Source: Numida meleagris (lineage: Eukaryota > Chordata > Aves > Galliformes > Numididae). Taken from it: DNA of 64,000 nucleotides. The stretch spans positions 83,801,227 to 83,865,226 of the forward strand of contig NC_034412.1 in the NCBI RefSeq assembly GCF_002078875.1, written 5' to 3'. The position numbers and the translations under genes are program-made. Shown here in pieces: positions 11,841 to 26,240 of this stretch. The notes beneath the pieces were generated by a model, which made no database searches, had not been told where the DNA came from, and was given only the letters and a program-made list of their open reading frames with translations. Position 1 is the first letter of the stretch; the number at the start of each line of letters is the position of its first letter.

Positions 11841-14119
11841 GGGAGAAAAATGTAATTGCCCAAGGTATCTATCTGAAACTGGAGTGCTGATCTTCAGAGC
11901 TCCTGTGGGAATACTTTAACCAAAGCAGTCAGAACTGGTGGAATGGTCATGTCCAATTGAGTCACTCTCAAATTTACAGAAGAATATTTGAAAACAAAGT
12001 GTTTTTGTCACCCTCTCCTGGGTTTTCTATACAGTATCTAAAATGGAAACTTGGGCTCCTGCTAATGTGTTACTAGGACTGCTCATAAAATCCTCAGTTC
12101 AGCAGTAATAAAATTCTTTTCAAGCTCACTTTGTCACTAAACGGTCTCAAAAACTTGTGGGTTTCCTTGCATCAAATACCTCTTTTTTTTTTTTTTTTTT
12201 TTTCTGGAAATCAGCCTTCTACTGGGTGGCTTTCTTGCTGAACTTCTAAACTTCGAAGTCAGTTTTGAGTTAAAAACCATCAGCCTCAAAATACATTGAT
12301 TGGTAGAAGGAATGAGTAATTAATACAAAAAAAATACAACGCTACATTTTCAATTGCTTACTCTTTCAGGCAGTTCTCAGTAAAGCAGCAAAAAAAAAAA
12401 CCCTTTTTGACATTTCAAAAACCTTCACTTTAGCTATGGGTTAGTCTTATTTGTGTTTGCTGTTCATGAATATTCCAGAAAATCTTTTCGTTGGTGGGAA
12501 AGTTTGCTGAAAGAATAAGTTCCATAGGCGAAAAACTCAGTTCTAGGAAGCCAATGAGGCCTCATTTTTATCATTCCTAGATGCTACAGAAGAGTAGATT
12601 TAAAGTCACGATCAATTATTTGCACCTAAACCTTGCTTTGAAGAGTAAAACTATCCAACAAGAAACAGAAGTGGCATCATAAACTTATGCATGCAATAAA
12701 AACAGATCAGTCTTCAATGGTAAAAACATGAGAAACCCAGCTAACTAACAGTGAATTTCTGATCTGCATATTTTGCAGAGAGTACTGATGGCAGGCTACA
12801 TCTCTTTTAAGATGTCAAGAGTGGAGACACCTTAACTCCTTCAGGATATTTCAGATTTTATTCTAGACATCTTTTTATTTTTTACAAATATTTTTTTTCT
12901 TAATCTTGAATTTCCTCCAGGTTGCTCCATGTTCCCTGGTTGCTCTGTTCTTTCTAGGCTTGATTTTGGAGAGAAGGTTTATTTTATTCTTTTTGTGAGT
13001 TTCCTTCATTTTCATAGCAAGCATTACAGCTCTTCTTTGTTTTACTGACTTATTTTCTCAATTTGTGGGTTTGGTGTATTTTTCAGTTTTTTAAATCATT
13101 TCTGTTTACTTGGGATCTATTTTTCCTTTGGACTGTTCTGCCCCCTTCCCAATTATATCTTTTTCTTTCATGCTGTTTTTCTTTGCTCTTGCTTTCCACT
13201 TCATTCCCCTGCTAGCATGTTTGTTTTTCAGATTGTGCAACTTCTTTAGGCTATGACTTCTATCAGCTGCCTGTACTGAGAGGAATGATATACAATGGAC
13301 TGGTCCTCAGGGACCACTATTTCAATGTTCTAAGAATGCACCAAGGACTCAGGCAGACCTAATCATATCGCACAGTTTGATTGCGAAGAAGGGTTGTTTT
13401 CTTTCTCCCACCACAGAGAGGTAGGTAGTCTGCTCTGAATAAGAGAAAATTTGAATGACATCAGACAATTGAAATACTTTATAAATAATGGATCCACATC
13501 CCAGCTATACAAACTAACAATGTCTTCCTATTGTTGCTGAACTCCTCAGGAGCTATATTAAGCCCTCAGAAAGGCCCTTTCACAAGGGAGAATATGTGCA
13601 AAAGAAAGCATTTAAAGAAAATTAACTTTTTTCCCTCAGAGTTTTAGAGAGAGGTAGAATGGCAGCAGGGGAACATACAGTAGGAACTGCTGTAACTGAG
13701 AAATGTGTTTACACTCAAAAGAACAGATGCTTGTAGATGCATGGGTTATGCCTTATCATTATTTTAACATGGACCTTACTGAGATTCCTGCTTCTTTTTA
13801 GGAAAACAGAAGTTAAGAGAAAAAGAAGACTATAAGGAAACTATTATTTCAACTGCAAGGAATTTTTTTCAGGGCTAGTTTTCAATGGCATGCCAACTGC
13901 ACATGGACATTGAGTCATTAGGTCACCATGCTAAACAGAGCGATACTACCCCATGGAAGAAGTAGTAAGGCACAGATCACTCCAGTCAGTTACCAGCATA
14001 AGGTACTTAGGGCTGCTCCCCTCCCACTGGAAGAGGAAAGAAAAGAAGGTAGCAGCCTGGCAGAGAGGTGCTGGTAGGATGACGGCAGTGTTGATTAAGT
14101 CATATTGTTCCATGGAGTG
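11841..14119. other. Unique non-coding sequence with T-rich patches
   Basis: A run of 21 T sits at 12183-12203, and a pyrimidine-rich zone extends from about 12860 to 13210. No exon or known transposon is seen. Confidence 0.5.
12183..12203. repeat. Poly(T) run, 21 nt
   Basis: A mononucleotide microsatellite. No recognisable minus-strand retroposon body is attached to it. Confidence 0.8.
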
Positions 14120-14225
14120 AGATGGTTGTCTAGTAGATAAAACAGTAGCACAGAAGTTTAATTTTCCACTCTGGCCCACCACTGTAGTGGTGCTGGGAAA
14201 ACCACAGGATCCTATGTTTTAACAA
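14120..14225 (+). mobile_element. Possible ancient tRNA-derived SINE
   Basis: GTCTAGTAGATAAAAC (from 14129) resembles the GTCTAGTGGTTA box A of amniote MIR-like SINEs. GAAGTTTAATTTTCC (14153-14167) sits where box B is expected. It is followed by CACTCTGGCCCACCACTG, which resembles the MIR CTCTGCCACTGA block. It is very diverged and could be coincidental. Confidence 0.3.
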
Positions 14226-16297
14226 TCTTTTGGAGGCCTGCTACTTATCAGTTTAAGGAGTATGAGACATTTGAATATTTTTCATTATCTGGAACTTGGT
14301 TTCTTCACACTGAACCTTTCCATCTCTGGGACACAGAATGTCCTATCTTGATACCCAGGAACCAGGGACAGATGTCACTCCCACGGGACCTGGGCTAGCT
14401 GCTGTAGACAGGTTGGGACAGAAGAGCCATCCATGTCTTCCACACTGTTCTTTTTCTTGTCATCATGGAGATGACATAGTCTTTGGTTTATGTAATTTAT
14501 GTATTTTACTATTGTTTTGGGGGGAGAGAGGAGAGGGACATCATTATGGCTTTTATAGAAGCAGGGTAGTTGAAAAGAAAAAGCACTGTTCTGCATTTGG
14601 TGCAGTAGCTCTGGCATAATTGGGAAACGATGGGAAAGATAAAACTCATATGACAGATAAATGTATATTTCTATGAGAGTGTTCACAAGAAATTTCTTTG
14701 TAAACAAGATAATCTTCAGATGACCATACTGGGAATCACCAGCTTAAAACGAGTAGTAATAGAATTTAGAATTTATTTGTGAACATCCAAGCATTTTATA
14801 CTTTTTCATAAACATTGCTAGCTCAAAAAATGAGAGTTCATTTATTTCCCAAGTATTTGCATTATTGCTTGTCTACAACACCTGGGTTATTTCCTCATTC
14901 ACTCTAAGACCTTTCATCATCTCTTTATTTAATCTCAGAACTGCATGGGCTCCTACTTCCACTCATCTATCTTACGTGTTTAGTGGAAGCTGATAGTGAG
15001 ATAGGATGAGGAGTTAAAGATACGACTTTAATGAACAGCAATGATCGAAATATTTGGTACGCTGTTTGGAGTATAAATTGGGAGCTACAATTTATAATGC
15101 TTTGCAGACATTCTGCATGCTGTTGAGTAGATAATGTCTACATAATGTACATTTTCTTCTTGGCCATCAAGGTGGCAATTTTTCACATGGGTGCTATTGT
15201 TCAGTTTTTTCGAGTAAGATGCTGAAATCACAAACTACAAGTCAAACTTGAATGGCATTTGTTACAAGCTTTTCCTCCAGTACATGAGACTACACTTACA
15301 CATTTCTTTTTAAATGGATTTAGGTTGCCTCTGGTAGTGCAGAGAGATTGATTCCTATGAAGTAAGAAAGCTCTGGTGTATCGCTTTGTAAGACTAATAT
15401 GACAACATGACAGACATAGCTTCATATGAACATGTTATTTATTAGATTATGAGCAAAACTGAACACTGTCATGTGCTGAAAGAAGAACAACCTGGCTATG
15501 CAGGTGAATGGTTGGAGAAGTCCCTGGGGACATGTCACAGGAAAGACACAGAGGGGCTCTGTGTGAGTATTTTCTTGCCCCACTCATTGCAGTATTTGTC
15601 TATGCTTCCCTTCATGTACAGCTTTTTAATTCTTTTAGTCATAGACTTCATAAAACTGCTTAGATTAGTGAAGATAGTTCATGCCTTATGCAGTAAAAAA
15701 GTGCTACTGCAATAAAGCGCTAAGATGGTCACAGATCTATTCCTGCCCCTCAGAGGGAAACTGGAACTCTATGGAAGATGCATATATTCCCTCTCAAAGC
15801 TTAAGAGAGAAATAGATTCATAAAACTTGTGATTCAGATGACCAGCTGAGCAGAAAACAATTTAGTACTAGGTAAAAAGAAATGTTGCACAAAGTCTGTT
15901 ATAAATCCTACCTTTTTCTAGGGCTGAAACCAGTAGCCCTTGCAGGTGGCTCCACTTCCGTGGGACCCCAGGGCAAGGCTCTGCACCTTTACTTTCTGCC
16001 GGGGGACAGATTTACTCACTTCCTTGGCAGAATGCAGCTCTGATATTCCCCAGAATAAAACAAAGACATTAAAAAATGCCACATTTCTACCTTGGTTACA
16101 GGAAGACAATCAGTGCAAATTCTTAAATTTTCTAGATGAGCCACCAGATAAAGTCTCCATGGGCTAGTTTGTGCAGGGGAAACAGAAGAAAAATAAATTA
16201 GACAGTGTTTGCAGGCAAAAAGATAGTAAGGAAGGAAGGAACGAAAGAACACACATTACTTCCTAAGGAGGCTGAAATACAGTTGATGAGTACACGT
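14226..16297. other. Unique non-coding sequence
   Basis: Nothing recognisable. The short frames here (up to 110 codons on the minus strand at 14375-14707) have no domain or splice context. Confidence 0.5.
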
Positions 16298-16414
16298 AAC
16301 ATTTAGGGACATAGCTTTGTTGTGGAGTTGTATTGTGGACTAATGTTAGAGGATGGTTGGACTTGATGCTCTTAAGGGCTTTTTTCAACCTGAATGATTC
16401 TATGATTCTATAAT
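16298..16414 (+). mobile_element. CR1 LINE 3' end fragment
   Basis: Only the last ~115 bp of a CR1 3' UTR remain. They show GGATGGTTGGACTTGATG, a CTTTTTTCAACCTGAATG block and the terminal octamer repeat ATTCTATGATTCTATA. The GGTTGGACTTGATG form and the upstream GACATAGCTTTG piece place it with the subfamily of the 20757 copy rather than with 21931 or 47816. Confidence 0.85.
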
Positions 16415-19400
16415 CTAATAATCTGGCATCAGAGTACTGCTGGCATTTACAACTTTGCTAGGCAGTGGGAAAAGGCACTCCTCAGTCCAGGAATGCCTAT
16501 CACTTGAGATAGACAGAGATGTTTTATCTCATATTCCTGGAGCAGGGACCACACCTATTTTGTTTCCAACCACGAGGGCCGCTGGTTGCAAAGGAGGCTG
16601 TGTCACTTAAACAAAGTAGCTGGGCTTTCAATTTGTGAGAGCCCCAGCCTTGCTCAAGTTTTGAGGCTGTGGGGCAAACTTGCTCCCTCTCCCTAGTCAC
16701 TCTCAGTAAGGTGTTTCTCTGGGCATATGCTGGAGCTGTGTCCTTGGCTCCCCTACATCATGTTTTTGGGTATAATACCTAAAGTAGCAGTTAGAGGCAT
16801 ATAGAGACATAAGCATGTCAGTACCATCTAATTCTGTTAATTAACTGAAACACTGCATCACCCTGATGTAGTGAGGTTGCTCCTGGATCCAGAGTTCAAA
16901 GGTTTGCCATTATTTAAGATCCCAGTATCACACTCACGGTGAAATTGTACCAAGTCTATCTCTCATTAGTCCCAGCCAAGAATTTCATTTCTGCACTTTA
17001 CCTAAGTTAGTTATTCTATTATTTATTTACCTCACTGCAGTGTACATCCTCATGATCATACATCCTCATTATTGTTCTGTCCCTTTATAAAAACCTCCAC
17101 CAAGTTTTCTCTGCTTCTTGTTGATTGCATAAAGGACTCCTGAGTGTTGAGTAACCTATCAGCTGCTTTCTGAGTTTATTCTGAAGTGAGTAACTAACAG
17201 CAAAGCCACTATGGTGTATAACTAACGAGAGTGAGAGCCTTCCTCTGGGTCTCATCTGCACTCCAATATAGTTTACCTTCTTTTGCCATCAATTCTTTTG
17301 AGATGGGATTTTATTCCAGTGATTCCAATCCTGTCAAACTCCCACCACTGCCGCTGCCACCTCCGAATAACTAGCTTTGAGAAGTGCAGATGGGACCATT
17401 GACTAAATTGTCCCTTATTTTCTCTGAGCATTTGTTATTCATTGGTATTTTCTGAATAATCCGGATGAGTAACATTCAAGCTATAGAATGCTCACAAACC
17501 ATTCACTCCTGCTATCAATGTTCATTACTCCTGTTGTGTGACTTGGCTGCCTAAGTTTCTGCTATTTGATTTTTAAACAGCAGAATAACAACAAGGGAAT
17601 ATGACCATGAATTTTCACATAAAGCATCGCTTTCTCTAAAATTCATTATTTTGAGACCTGTGCTATTCGGATACCTGAGAGGATTTGTGTTTTCCTTGGA
17701 AATCGCTTACACCTTCCTCAGTCCTCCTGAGGAGCTTCCACTGACAGTCCCACCAGGATGAGCTTTTGCTTCCTTCATATCTGAAGACATTTCTTGATGT
17801 GTGGCAGCTAAGAAATTATTATGGCTATGTGTTAGCAACATGAACACAGCTGTCTTTACAAGGTGAAGAAAAGCCTGTGTGCTCTCAAACTCCTCTGCAT
17901 TTTTTTTCTCACTCCATTAATCTAATAAAAGATGTTGCCTCTCCTTATAAACTCTATTCACTTTCTGAGGGAGCACAAGGAAACTGGGGCATTTCCATAT
18001 TGAATAAAATAGAAATTGTGGCATGAGGTTCCCCAAAGAGCAGATGAAAATAGAAGCATTTATTTGCAGCTGCCAGTGGAATGAAGAGATATGAAACTTT
18101 GTTAGTACTTTGCCAGAAACTGGAAATCAGCAGGGAGCAAGAGCCCTGTGAGCTCCTCCTGACACAGGGAGCTGATAAATGAAGGAGTCAGTGCATTTAG
18201 AAATACTGTGAAATGTTTGGAAATACCAAGAAACTAGCAGGCATTAGAGGCCGTTGCTCTGGACTACCAACAGTCCTAGGGGAAGGGAAATGGAACATTA
18301 TTTGGGAAGGAGCTGTGCTGTAAGAAAGTGGTGGGTTTGAGCTTTTATCGAGTTTATGTTGTGTCTGATGAAGAAAATCAGAGCAATGATGAGGAGCCAT
18401 GCAAAACTGTGAGTAGATAATAGTTGCCACATTTAACTATTTTCATCAGATTTGGGAGTTGAAAGGGTTAAAAGGAAAGGTCTCTTGTTCCAGCCATCAA
18501 GAGCAAAAAAACAAATTAAGAGCATGCAGAAAAGTGGCTCAACAGTGCATCTCTGGTAGCAGAGAGTGGTTTTGAAAGCGTATTTTCCCTGCAGTGTAAC
18601 AGTATGCTAGGGAGCAAGGAGCACAGAAGTTAGATAAACACTACGTGTTTCAGGAGATGTGAATGTGCTGTGACAAACTAGGGGCCATCTTTTGTTGTGC
18701 AAAGCAGCATCTGCCTTGACAAAAGGAGAGGATATGAAGAGATGTTGTGCTATGAGGCACTACCAGCCTGTGTTTCAGCACACTGGTGAGAGCTGCTTCT
18801 GTTGCCCATGATGTCCGCTGGGCAATAGCCTTGTCCAGGCAACACAGTGGTCGCTGATTGCTTCCTGATATCCACTGTCATCACCAACCTGTGTCACCAT
18901 GCTGGTCAGCCATGAAGCCATCCCATATAGACCTCTCCCCACTGTGGGCACAGTTTCCCTGTGGCAAAGGAAAAATGAATTCAAAAATTTTGAGATAGGT
19001 GATCAATTGTCCATACATTTTCTGTGGTTGCTTGCAATATAGGAGGCTTTAAAGAATTTTCCACACCTTCTTTTCACAGTATGTGAATCTATTCCTTGCA
19101 GAAAAGCTTGTCTTTCTTCCTGGGAGAGTAACATAAAAGTTTATAATCTGATTTCTACTTGAGACAAAACAAAAGACTTCATTTCTCTCAGGGAAGTCTC
19201 AGCAGAAACATATGGCATATTTCAGTTTGCCTGTACCTAAATTTGATGGCACATTTAGAGATGCAATAGTATGTTTTAATATAGCTTCATATCATCATCT
19301 GAAATATCTTAAAAGAAAGCAGTTTGTACATATACCAGGCAAACCCATGTGCAAAAGGTGTGCAGTAAAATTCTCAGTGATGTTGTCATGACAACAATGA

Positions 19401-20756
19401 AAGTCAGTAGATCTCTGGTTAAAATTGCTCTGATTTGAAGCTTCTCTTGGAAAAAAAATGGAAGCTGACTGCTCTGACATGGGATGAGTCTGTAAAACCA
19501 GTGTCTCGCCTTTCTGGAAAAGACCATACTGTATTTTTTAAAAGTATATGTTGATATATTTGAAGCTTACAAGTGCCAAGTGATATACGGTATCCCAATT
19601 AAAGGACCCAAATCTCCAGCAATTAGACTGAAATAAATTAGTTCCTGAATTTTCTGGAAACACAGTCTACCCTACAAATCTGAAAGTTTTTGTGGAGAAC
19701 TCCCTGTTTCCATTTTGCCACTGAATGATTCATAAATAAATTAAAGATATGTTCTACCGTTGTGTGGTTCAGAATTCTTCAAGAACAGTTTATAGAAAAG
19801 TGCAAAGTTTTTAACTGGCCAAAAATATTCTAGTTATTTAGCAATCTGGTATCAGATAAACATGGAAAGCGGAAAGCAATTTTAACCAGAACTCATTGAC
19901 TTGCAATGAGAACTGTGCAGGAGACAGATGTTCCATTTCACAAAGGATTTTGTGGTTTCCAATCTTGATTTTGTTCTGAATCTGAATTAAATATACTAAA
20001 ATATGGAAAAGACAATACTGAAAAGTTTTCTTTTCAGATTCACAAAAACATTTCAGTTTGTTTTTACCCATTTTTATTTTCCCTTTGTATCATTAGGTAT
20101 CTCTCTCCCTCTTCCCCATCTGTTTCCATGTCAGTGATCAGTCTCAACCCCAGCTATTCACTCTCCTTTCTTAATATCTTCTTTTAATTCCTCATTCTCT
20201 AGTCCAGTTCTTTCTCTTCTTATTCCTCTGAGACCACTTTTGTCAAAGCTTTTCTAAAACTTTCTCTGTCTTACTTTTTCCCCAGCTCTCCAGCCTTGTT
20301 CTCTGAAGCCTGGCAGCTACTTCTAACACTGCCAACTGCACGCTTCTTCTTGAAAGCTTGTGTTTTCTTCACTTTTCCTGCCTTCAGAGTAGGAAAAATC
20401 CTCTGTGGATTCACCAAGTTCTCCTTTCCTTCTGCTGCCATCTCTCAGCCATAAGCACAAATGTAATCACCACATCTATACTGACTCATTAACCTATTTC
20501 TCTAACAGAGCTCACTCTTTCCACCTACACCAACAGGCGTGCCTCTGAGTTATCTTTGTGTCAGTCAACATCTCTGTGCCCCATTCTGTGGCACAGTTTT
20601 CATTCCAAGGAAATGGAGGAGCTCTACTACCATTCAGCATAAATTTTGCTTTCTGCTTCTATAATTTTCCAAAGACATCATTTTAATGCTGGAAACTTAT
20701 AGTTTTTAAGTTATGGATGAACAGAAAATAACACACAGATAAGACAGATAACACAG
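16415..20756. other. Unique non-coding sequence
   Basis: No gene or transposon is recognised. A pyrimidine-rich zone runs from about 20090 to 20300. Open frames are under 80 codons. Confidence 0.5.
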
Positions 20757-20947
20757 AGAGTGGACAGGTGCTGGAATGGGGTGCCCAAGGAGGTGGTTGA
20801 GTCACTGTCCCTGGAGGTGTTTGACAAACATTTCGATGTGATACTAAGGGGCATGGTTTAGTGGGAAATATTGGTGGTAGGTGGACAGTTGGACTGGAAG
20901 ATCTTGAAGGTCTTTTCCAACCTTGGTGATTTCATGATTCAATGATA
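20757..20947 (+). mobile_element. CR1 LINE 3' end fragment
   Basis: The sequence matches the CR1 end of ORF2 and 3' UTR: GGGTGCCCAAGGAGGTGGTT, GTCCCTGGAGGTGTTTGACA, then AGTTGGACTGGAAGATCTTG and GGTCTTTTCCAACCTTGG. Degraded terminal repeats (TTTCATGATTCAATGATAG) end the copy. It is 5'-truncated as usual for CR1. Confidence 0.88.
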
Positions 20948-21930
20948 GGAATGTTACCATTATTCTTCTGAGCATACTGAGTGCTGTGCTGCAGTCAGGA
21001 GTCCCAGCACAACATGACTAGAACCTAAGTACACTGAATATAGAGAGACAGATTAAAATAGACTTACCTAACATCACACAGCAACTCAGTACCAGACTGA
21101 TTTAAATTACAGACTTGAACATAGGCATACAAGGCATACAAAACCTATACGCAAAGATTAACATACCATCCCTACCAACTCTTTACTGAGTTAAGAAAAA
21201 TAAAAATAAATAATTTGAAGCTTCTAAAATTCAGTGCTGAGATCATTCTTGGAAGTAAAAATCTTGTTTTAGTATTTATTTTATGCTACAGCTCCTTTGG
21301 GATCAGATTTGTAAAAGTGGCCAGGCATCTAAAGATGATGACAGGTACCCAAATATATTTCTAAAGATGTTCTTAAAAATTCTGCGATGCAGTTCTCTGT
21401 GGCATTTAGGACCTATGTTCATTTTCTTTTCGCTAGTCTTCCTTTCTTCAGTATTATTTTGTTTTATTTTTTCCATTTGTTTTTGCAATATATTATGAGA
21501 GAAAAATAGTCTTCTAACAATAAGCAGGATTTTCAGAGTTTCAGAAGCCCAGAGAAGAAATATGTCCATCAAGTCCTTTGACATCAGCAGGAAGAAATCA
21601 GGCCCCATAGAAATAACACTACCAAATGTCACGATGGTCTGAGGCTTGAGGCGTGAAGTTCACTGCTGTGGCAGGGCTCTGGAGGAATGAATTTCCTAAA
21701 TTAGAACTGAAGGTGATCAGAAATGACAAACGGATCCTCAGCAGAAGGTTTATACATAGGTTTCTACAACAGGCTGTTATGTGCATTCTTAAGCAAAAGC
21801 ATTTTGGCTTCATGATGTCAAAACTTGGTACTGCACCTGAGCTAACATGCGGTCTAGATTTTCAGTCCTTGCTGCCTAGAACTGCTTGGCTCAAAGGAGG
21901 CTACTTCTACTCTCCACAGTAGTGAGAAAT
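20948..21930. other. Unique non-coding sequence
   Basis: Nothing recognisable. A minus-strand frame of 109 codons (21303-21632) has no known domain and lies in AT-rich sequence. Confidence 0.45.
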
Positions 21931-22235
21931 GGCAAGCTCCAGAGGGACAGACTCTTTAGCAGGTTCTTTTGTGATAGGGCAAGGGGAAATGGTTTCAGAC
22001 TAAAAGAGGGGACATTTGGACTGGATATAATGAAAAAAGTTTTTTACAATAAGGGTGGTGAGGCACTGACACAGGTTGCTCAGAGAGGTGCTGGCTGCCC
22101 TGTCACTGGAGACACTCAAGGTCAGGCTGGATGGGGCTTTGAGCACCTGATCCAGCTGTAGGTGTTCTTGTTCACTGCAGGGGAGTTGGACTAGATGGCC
22201 TTTAAGGGGCTCTTCCAACTCACATGATTCTGTGA
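21931..22235 (+). mobile_element. CR1 LINE 3' fragment
   Basis: It covers the last part of ORF2 and the full 3' UTR. Visible blocks are GATAGGGCAAGGGGAAATGG, GGGTGGTGAGGCACTGACAC, a GGTTGCTCAGAGAGGTGC block, GTAGGTGTTCTTGTTCACTG and GGGGAGTTGGACTAGATGG, ending in ATTCTGTGAC. It shares the diagnostic GTAGGTGTTCTTGTTCA segment with the copy ending at 4034, so both belong to one subfamily. Confidence 0.9.
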
Positions 22236-25200
22236 CGTGAATCTGATTTACTTGGCGCTGACGGCAACCCTCTCACTGATTCAGCAAGCCATAACACTGT
22301 CTGCGTGTCAGTGATACTGCTGGAAAAGCGCATAGTCTTTCAAACCCTCAGATAATAGCTTCTCTGAGGAATGCAGGGAATGATGATGAATATTCCTGTC
22401 CCCATTAGAGCTCTGGTTTTCCTCAGAAGCAGCACTGTTGGTTTGGTGATGCGTTGTCCATCAAAGAACAGCTATTGCTACTTCTGGCTGCAGACAGCAG
22501 CAAACAGCTTGTAATGAAGCTGTGTCAAGATGTGGTGGGCAGCCTCAATGATTATCTCATCCCTTGCCTGTGCAGGGAGGAAAAGGGAAAGTAATTAACT
22601 TCAAGCCCAGTCCAACACCATTACCATAGCACTGGCAGTGTTGGCAATGTATTGGTGCTGTTCATTTATAATAAGTAGCAGCAGTCTCCTTCCGTGTCCT
22701 AGCTGGGCACTTTAGCTGTGAAGATTGGATTAAATAGTGTCATACAGGCACTGCTACCCACAGCATCTGATGGCTTTGATGTAAATGAAACAGGAAGCCA
22801 ACGCTCTCCATAGTGAGCTGATGTGCAGAGAAAGTGAGATCTGCAGAGATGGGATTAAATTGTGGGAACTTTGTGGGTGTTAAATGAACCTGCTTTGGAG
22901 GGCTGCCAAGGGAGGAGATGCAGGGAAATCTGATGAGAGATACCAGGCATGAGAGTTAATTGTATTTTGGAGGTTGTAGAAAAAGCTAAAATTAAACCAT
23001 TATCAAAGAAAAGCCTTGGACATTTTGTTTTAAAACAGAGTTAATGGCTGGAGCCTGCAGAAAACCTAATTAAAAGGGAAAAGAAAACAAATGAGGTTTA
23101 GGACTGTGGCAATGCATTCAAAAACAGTTTTATATATGGATTTTCAGATGTTTCCTGCTGCATTTCTGTGACTAAAAGGGCCAAAAAAAAGAAGCAAAGC
23201 ACACTAAAAATGTTTTGTAATGAGGGTAAGAGCAAGGTGCAGCACGAAACTCCATTGCTTATTTTCATCATCAGAAATGACAACTAGAAAACAGATTTGC
23301 CTCTCAGAGATCATTCTGAGTCAAAGGGCCTACTTGGTCTTAGCTTCAGATCATGGGGACGCAGCAAGACCAGGGCTACCCACAAAAACTGAGCAGAAGA
23401 CAAAGGGTACCACTGCTCTGAGGTGGAACGTGCGTGCTATAATTTTCCTAAGCCCTGTGCATATGGATGGCAGTTATACCATCCAGCTTTACAGGTCTGT
23501 CCTCCAGATGTTTACATCTAAACAGATCCCCCTGGCCTACCTTTATATTTGAATAAAAAAGATGGGTGTTTTTAAGGTGTGATTCATCTGGTCTCATTAG
23601 ATACTTGCTGCAGAACAGCAAGTTTCACTCCTGCACTGATTCATTAAAGGAATCCAGAAAAATAACTTTGGTGTAATATATTCCCATTTGGTCAGATTTA
23701 ATACAACTCTGTGAATCTCATGGAAAGGATACATTGCATGGATTTCAACTAGTTTCTGACTTCCTCAGAAATACAAACCTGAGGGAGAAGCAAGGACGAC
23801 AGCTTTTCCCTACCGCTGTGCTCTCCATTTTCTGTGCTCAGTGGGAGTCAAAACAGTTTCCAACAAAAGTTAAGCCAAAACTTGAGACTTCTTATGAGTT
23901 TCTGAGTTGCCTGGAAATACCTCTTTTGTTCAAAAATGAGTCTGCTTTCGTGTCCTGGCACTGCATTAGGCACGCCCTACAACTTAAGAGTCCCTAAATT
24001 CAGTCTTATACCATTGCCTGGGTCTGCTCAAAGCTCTTGCTTTGTTTGAGATTCACTGAAATGGAAATTGATTTGGCCTACCTCAAATCCACCTAGTGAT
24101 TGATTCTTCTTTATACAAAGCTATGATGAGAGAGGTTATAATCAGTTATCATAAATTTTTTGAGTCACTTGCTATTATACACTAGTGTAATTTTATTAAC
24201 TTTGGAGTTGTTCTCCACGTTCTAAGGAACATATTACAGCACCAACGTCATGCATAGACAGATGCTCCATTAGCTGCTCTAAATCAAGAGCATCTATTAC
24301 AAGTCTTCTGTACAGATGAAAATAAATGATGGATGTTTCTGGCTTCATCAAACCACAGTGAAATAAGCAGGGATTAGATATGATGAAAGGCCAGCTGCCC
24401 ATCAGATATACTGACCTGTCTCTGATAACTGTTTATATGGGCTTTTTCAAAATCAGGCAAAAATAATATTTTAATCGTGAACTACAAAGTTACAAAGGCT
24501 CATCTCCCACAGTTACCAGTTATTGCAGAATTTAGGCCAGGAGATATCTGTGTTCCTCCCTAATTTAAGGTTCTCATCCTTCTTTATTTCCCTCTAAATC
24601 TGGATTCAGATGCCACCTCATTTGGTTCAGATGACTCCCATAAATTCTTCCTGGATTTAATCATTTTCATCGCCTATTTCTAAGCCTCCTTCATTTTTTT
24701 TCTGTAGCAGCAACATCGCACAATGGTCTGAGATCTGAAGCACAGTAGCTTTTTCAGGGTAATAGGACAATACTATTGCTAAGTACATCATGTGTTTTAA
24801 GCTGATGAGCTCAACATTTTTTTTCATAAGTATTCAGAGAACAATTACAAACAAATATTTTCTTCAAACTATTGTTACAGCATTTAATTTTGAGAATCTC
24901 AGGCAATGTCAACTTGAGATGTCAACTTTATTTTGAAACATTACAGTAGTGTCACATTTAATTTTTTAAACTATTATTAATCCGAATATAAATTGTCTAC
25001 ATTAAAAGCAACATCAATAAAGTGAACAACAATGTAATAAAAATGTTGGAGAAAAAAATGGTTGTTTGTAAATTAGCTGTGGTGAATTATGGACTGAACT
25101 ATCACCATTTTTTCTAACCTTTTTAGATGATCAAATAAAAAAAAACCTAGAGAAAATTTGAGAGAGAAAGGGATGGATCACCAGTATTGTTAGATCTAAG

Positions 25201-26096
25201 TGAGCAGATATACCTTAGGATCTCATTCATTGATACTTTCAGAAGTATCCAAATACACAGAAAAGGATTACCCTTCTCTATCTCATAGTCATGATGTATG
25301 TATTAGTGATGCACTCAGGCATAAGATTGATGAAGCAAACACCTCCAGGGGCAGCTGTGTTCTCCTCAAGAGGAGCTGAGGTTCAATAGGGTTTATCTCA
25401 TCTGTAGCTGAAATTTGGGCTGGTTCTGTTACAGATTCCCTGGGAGAATGCTTACTCTCTCCTCCTGGTACAGTCAAAGAAGCACTGATCACAGCATGAC
25501 ACTAGGGAGGAATCGCTTGCTTTTTGAGGTGGGACTGTGACCAAGCTACTTCTAGGCTGCAGATCTGAGCTACTGGAAGACCTTCAGCATGTCAGAGTCA
25601 ATGAAAGCACTGCCACTGGTTTCAGAACAAGGATTATTTCAGTTCCTTGTTGCAGACTGCAAACTAGATCATGCTGGAAGATGAAAGTGTGCAAGTCTGA
25701 AAAGCCAAGCAAGAGTTAATAGAGCCAAGGACTTTCTGTAAGGGTTACAAAAATAATAAATGTTTTTCTACCTTTCTATTATTTGTCATGAAGAATTAAG
25801 CCACCTGGAATAATTAACTCACAAAGGCTGCTTATGTAAGTGCTGCCAGACACAGCATGTTGAGCTAGGAAAACTTCCATAGCAAATCTTATGTGTTAGA
25901 AGGGAAGGTTTTTAGTGGATTTGAATAAAGACAAAAAAAAAATACAGCAATCAAGGAAACGTATGCTATAATCAGAAATATTTGCAGTGAAGATTATATG
26001 AAATCTACAGAGAATGATTTATCAACTTTTTCATTTATGAATAGTTGATGTTTTTCTTAGTAGATTGTTTTCTCTTTTCAGAGAGACAAATGCTAA
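22236..26096. other. Unique non-coding sequence
   Basis: No exon, RNA gene or transposon is recognised. Minor A-rich runs occur near 25137 and 25934. Confidence 0.5.
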
Positions 26097-26240
26097 ATCT
26101 AATTTTTCTTTCTTCCTTCCCTTCTTCCTTCCTTTTCTCTTTTCTTTTTCTTCTTTCTTTCTTTCTCTTTCTTTTTCTTCTTGTTGTTCCTTCCTTCCTT
26201 TCTTCATTTCTTCTCCCTTAATTCTTTGTTTTTCCTTCCA
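26097..26240. repeat. Degenerate polypyrimidine tract
   Basis: About 140 bp are almost purely C and T (TTCC, TTTC and TTCTT units), broken only by a few G or A bases. A 128-codon frame crossing it encodes Phe/Ser/Leu-rich low-complexity sequence and is an artefact of the tract. Confidence 0.8.
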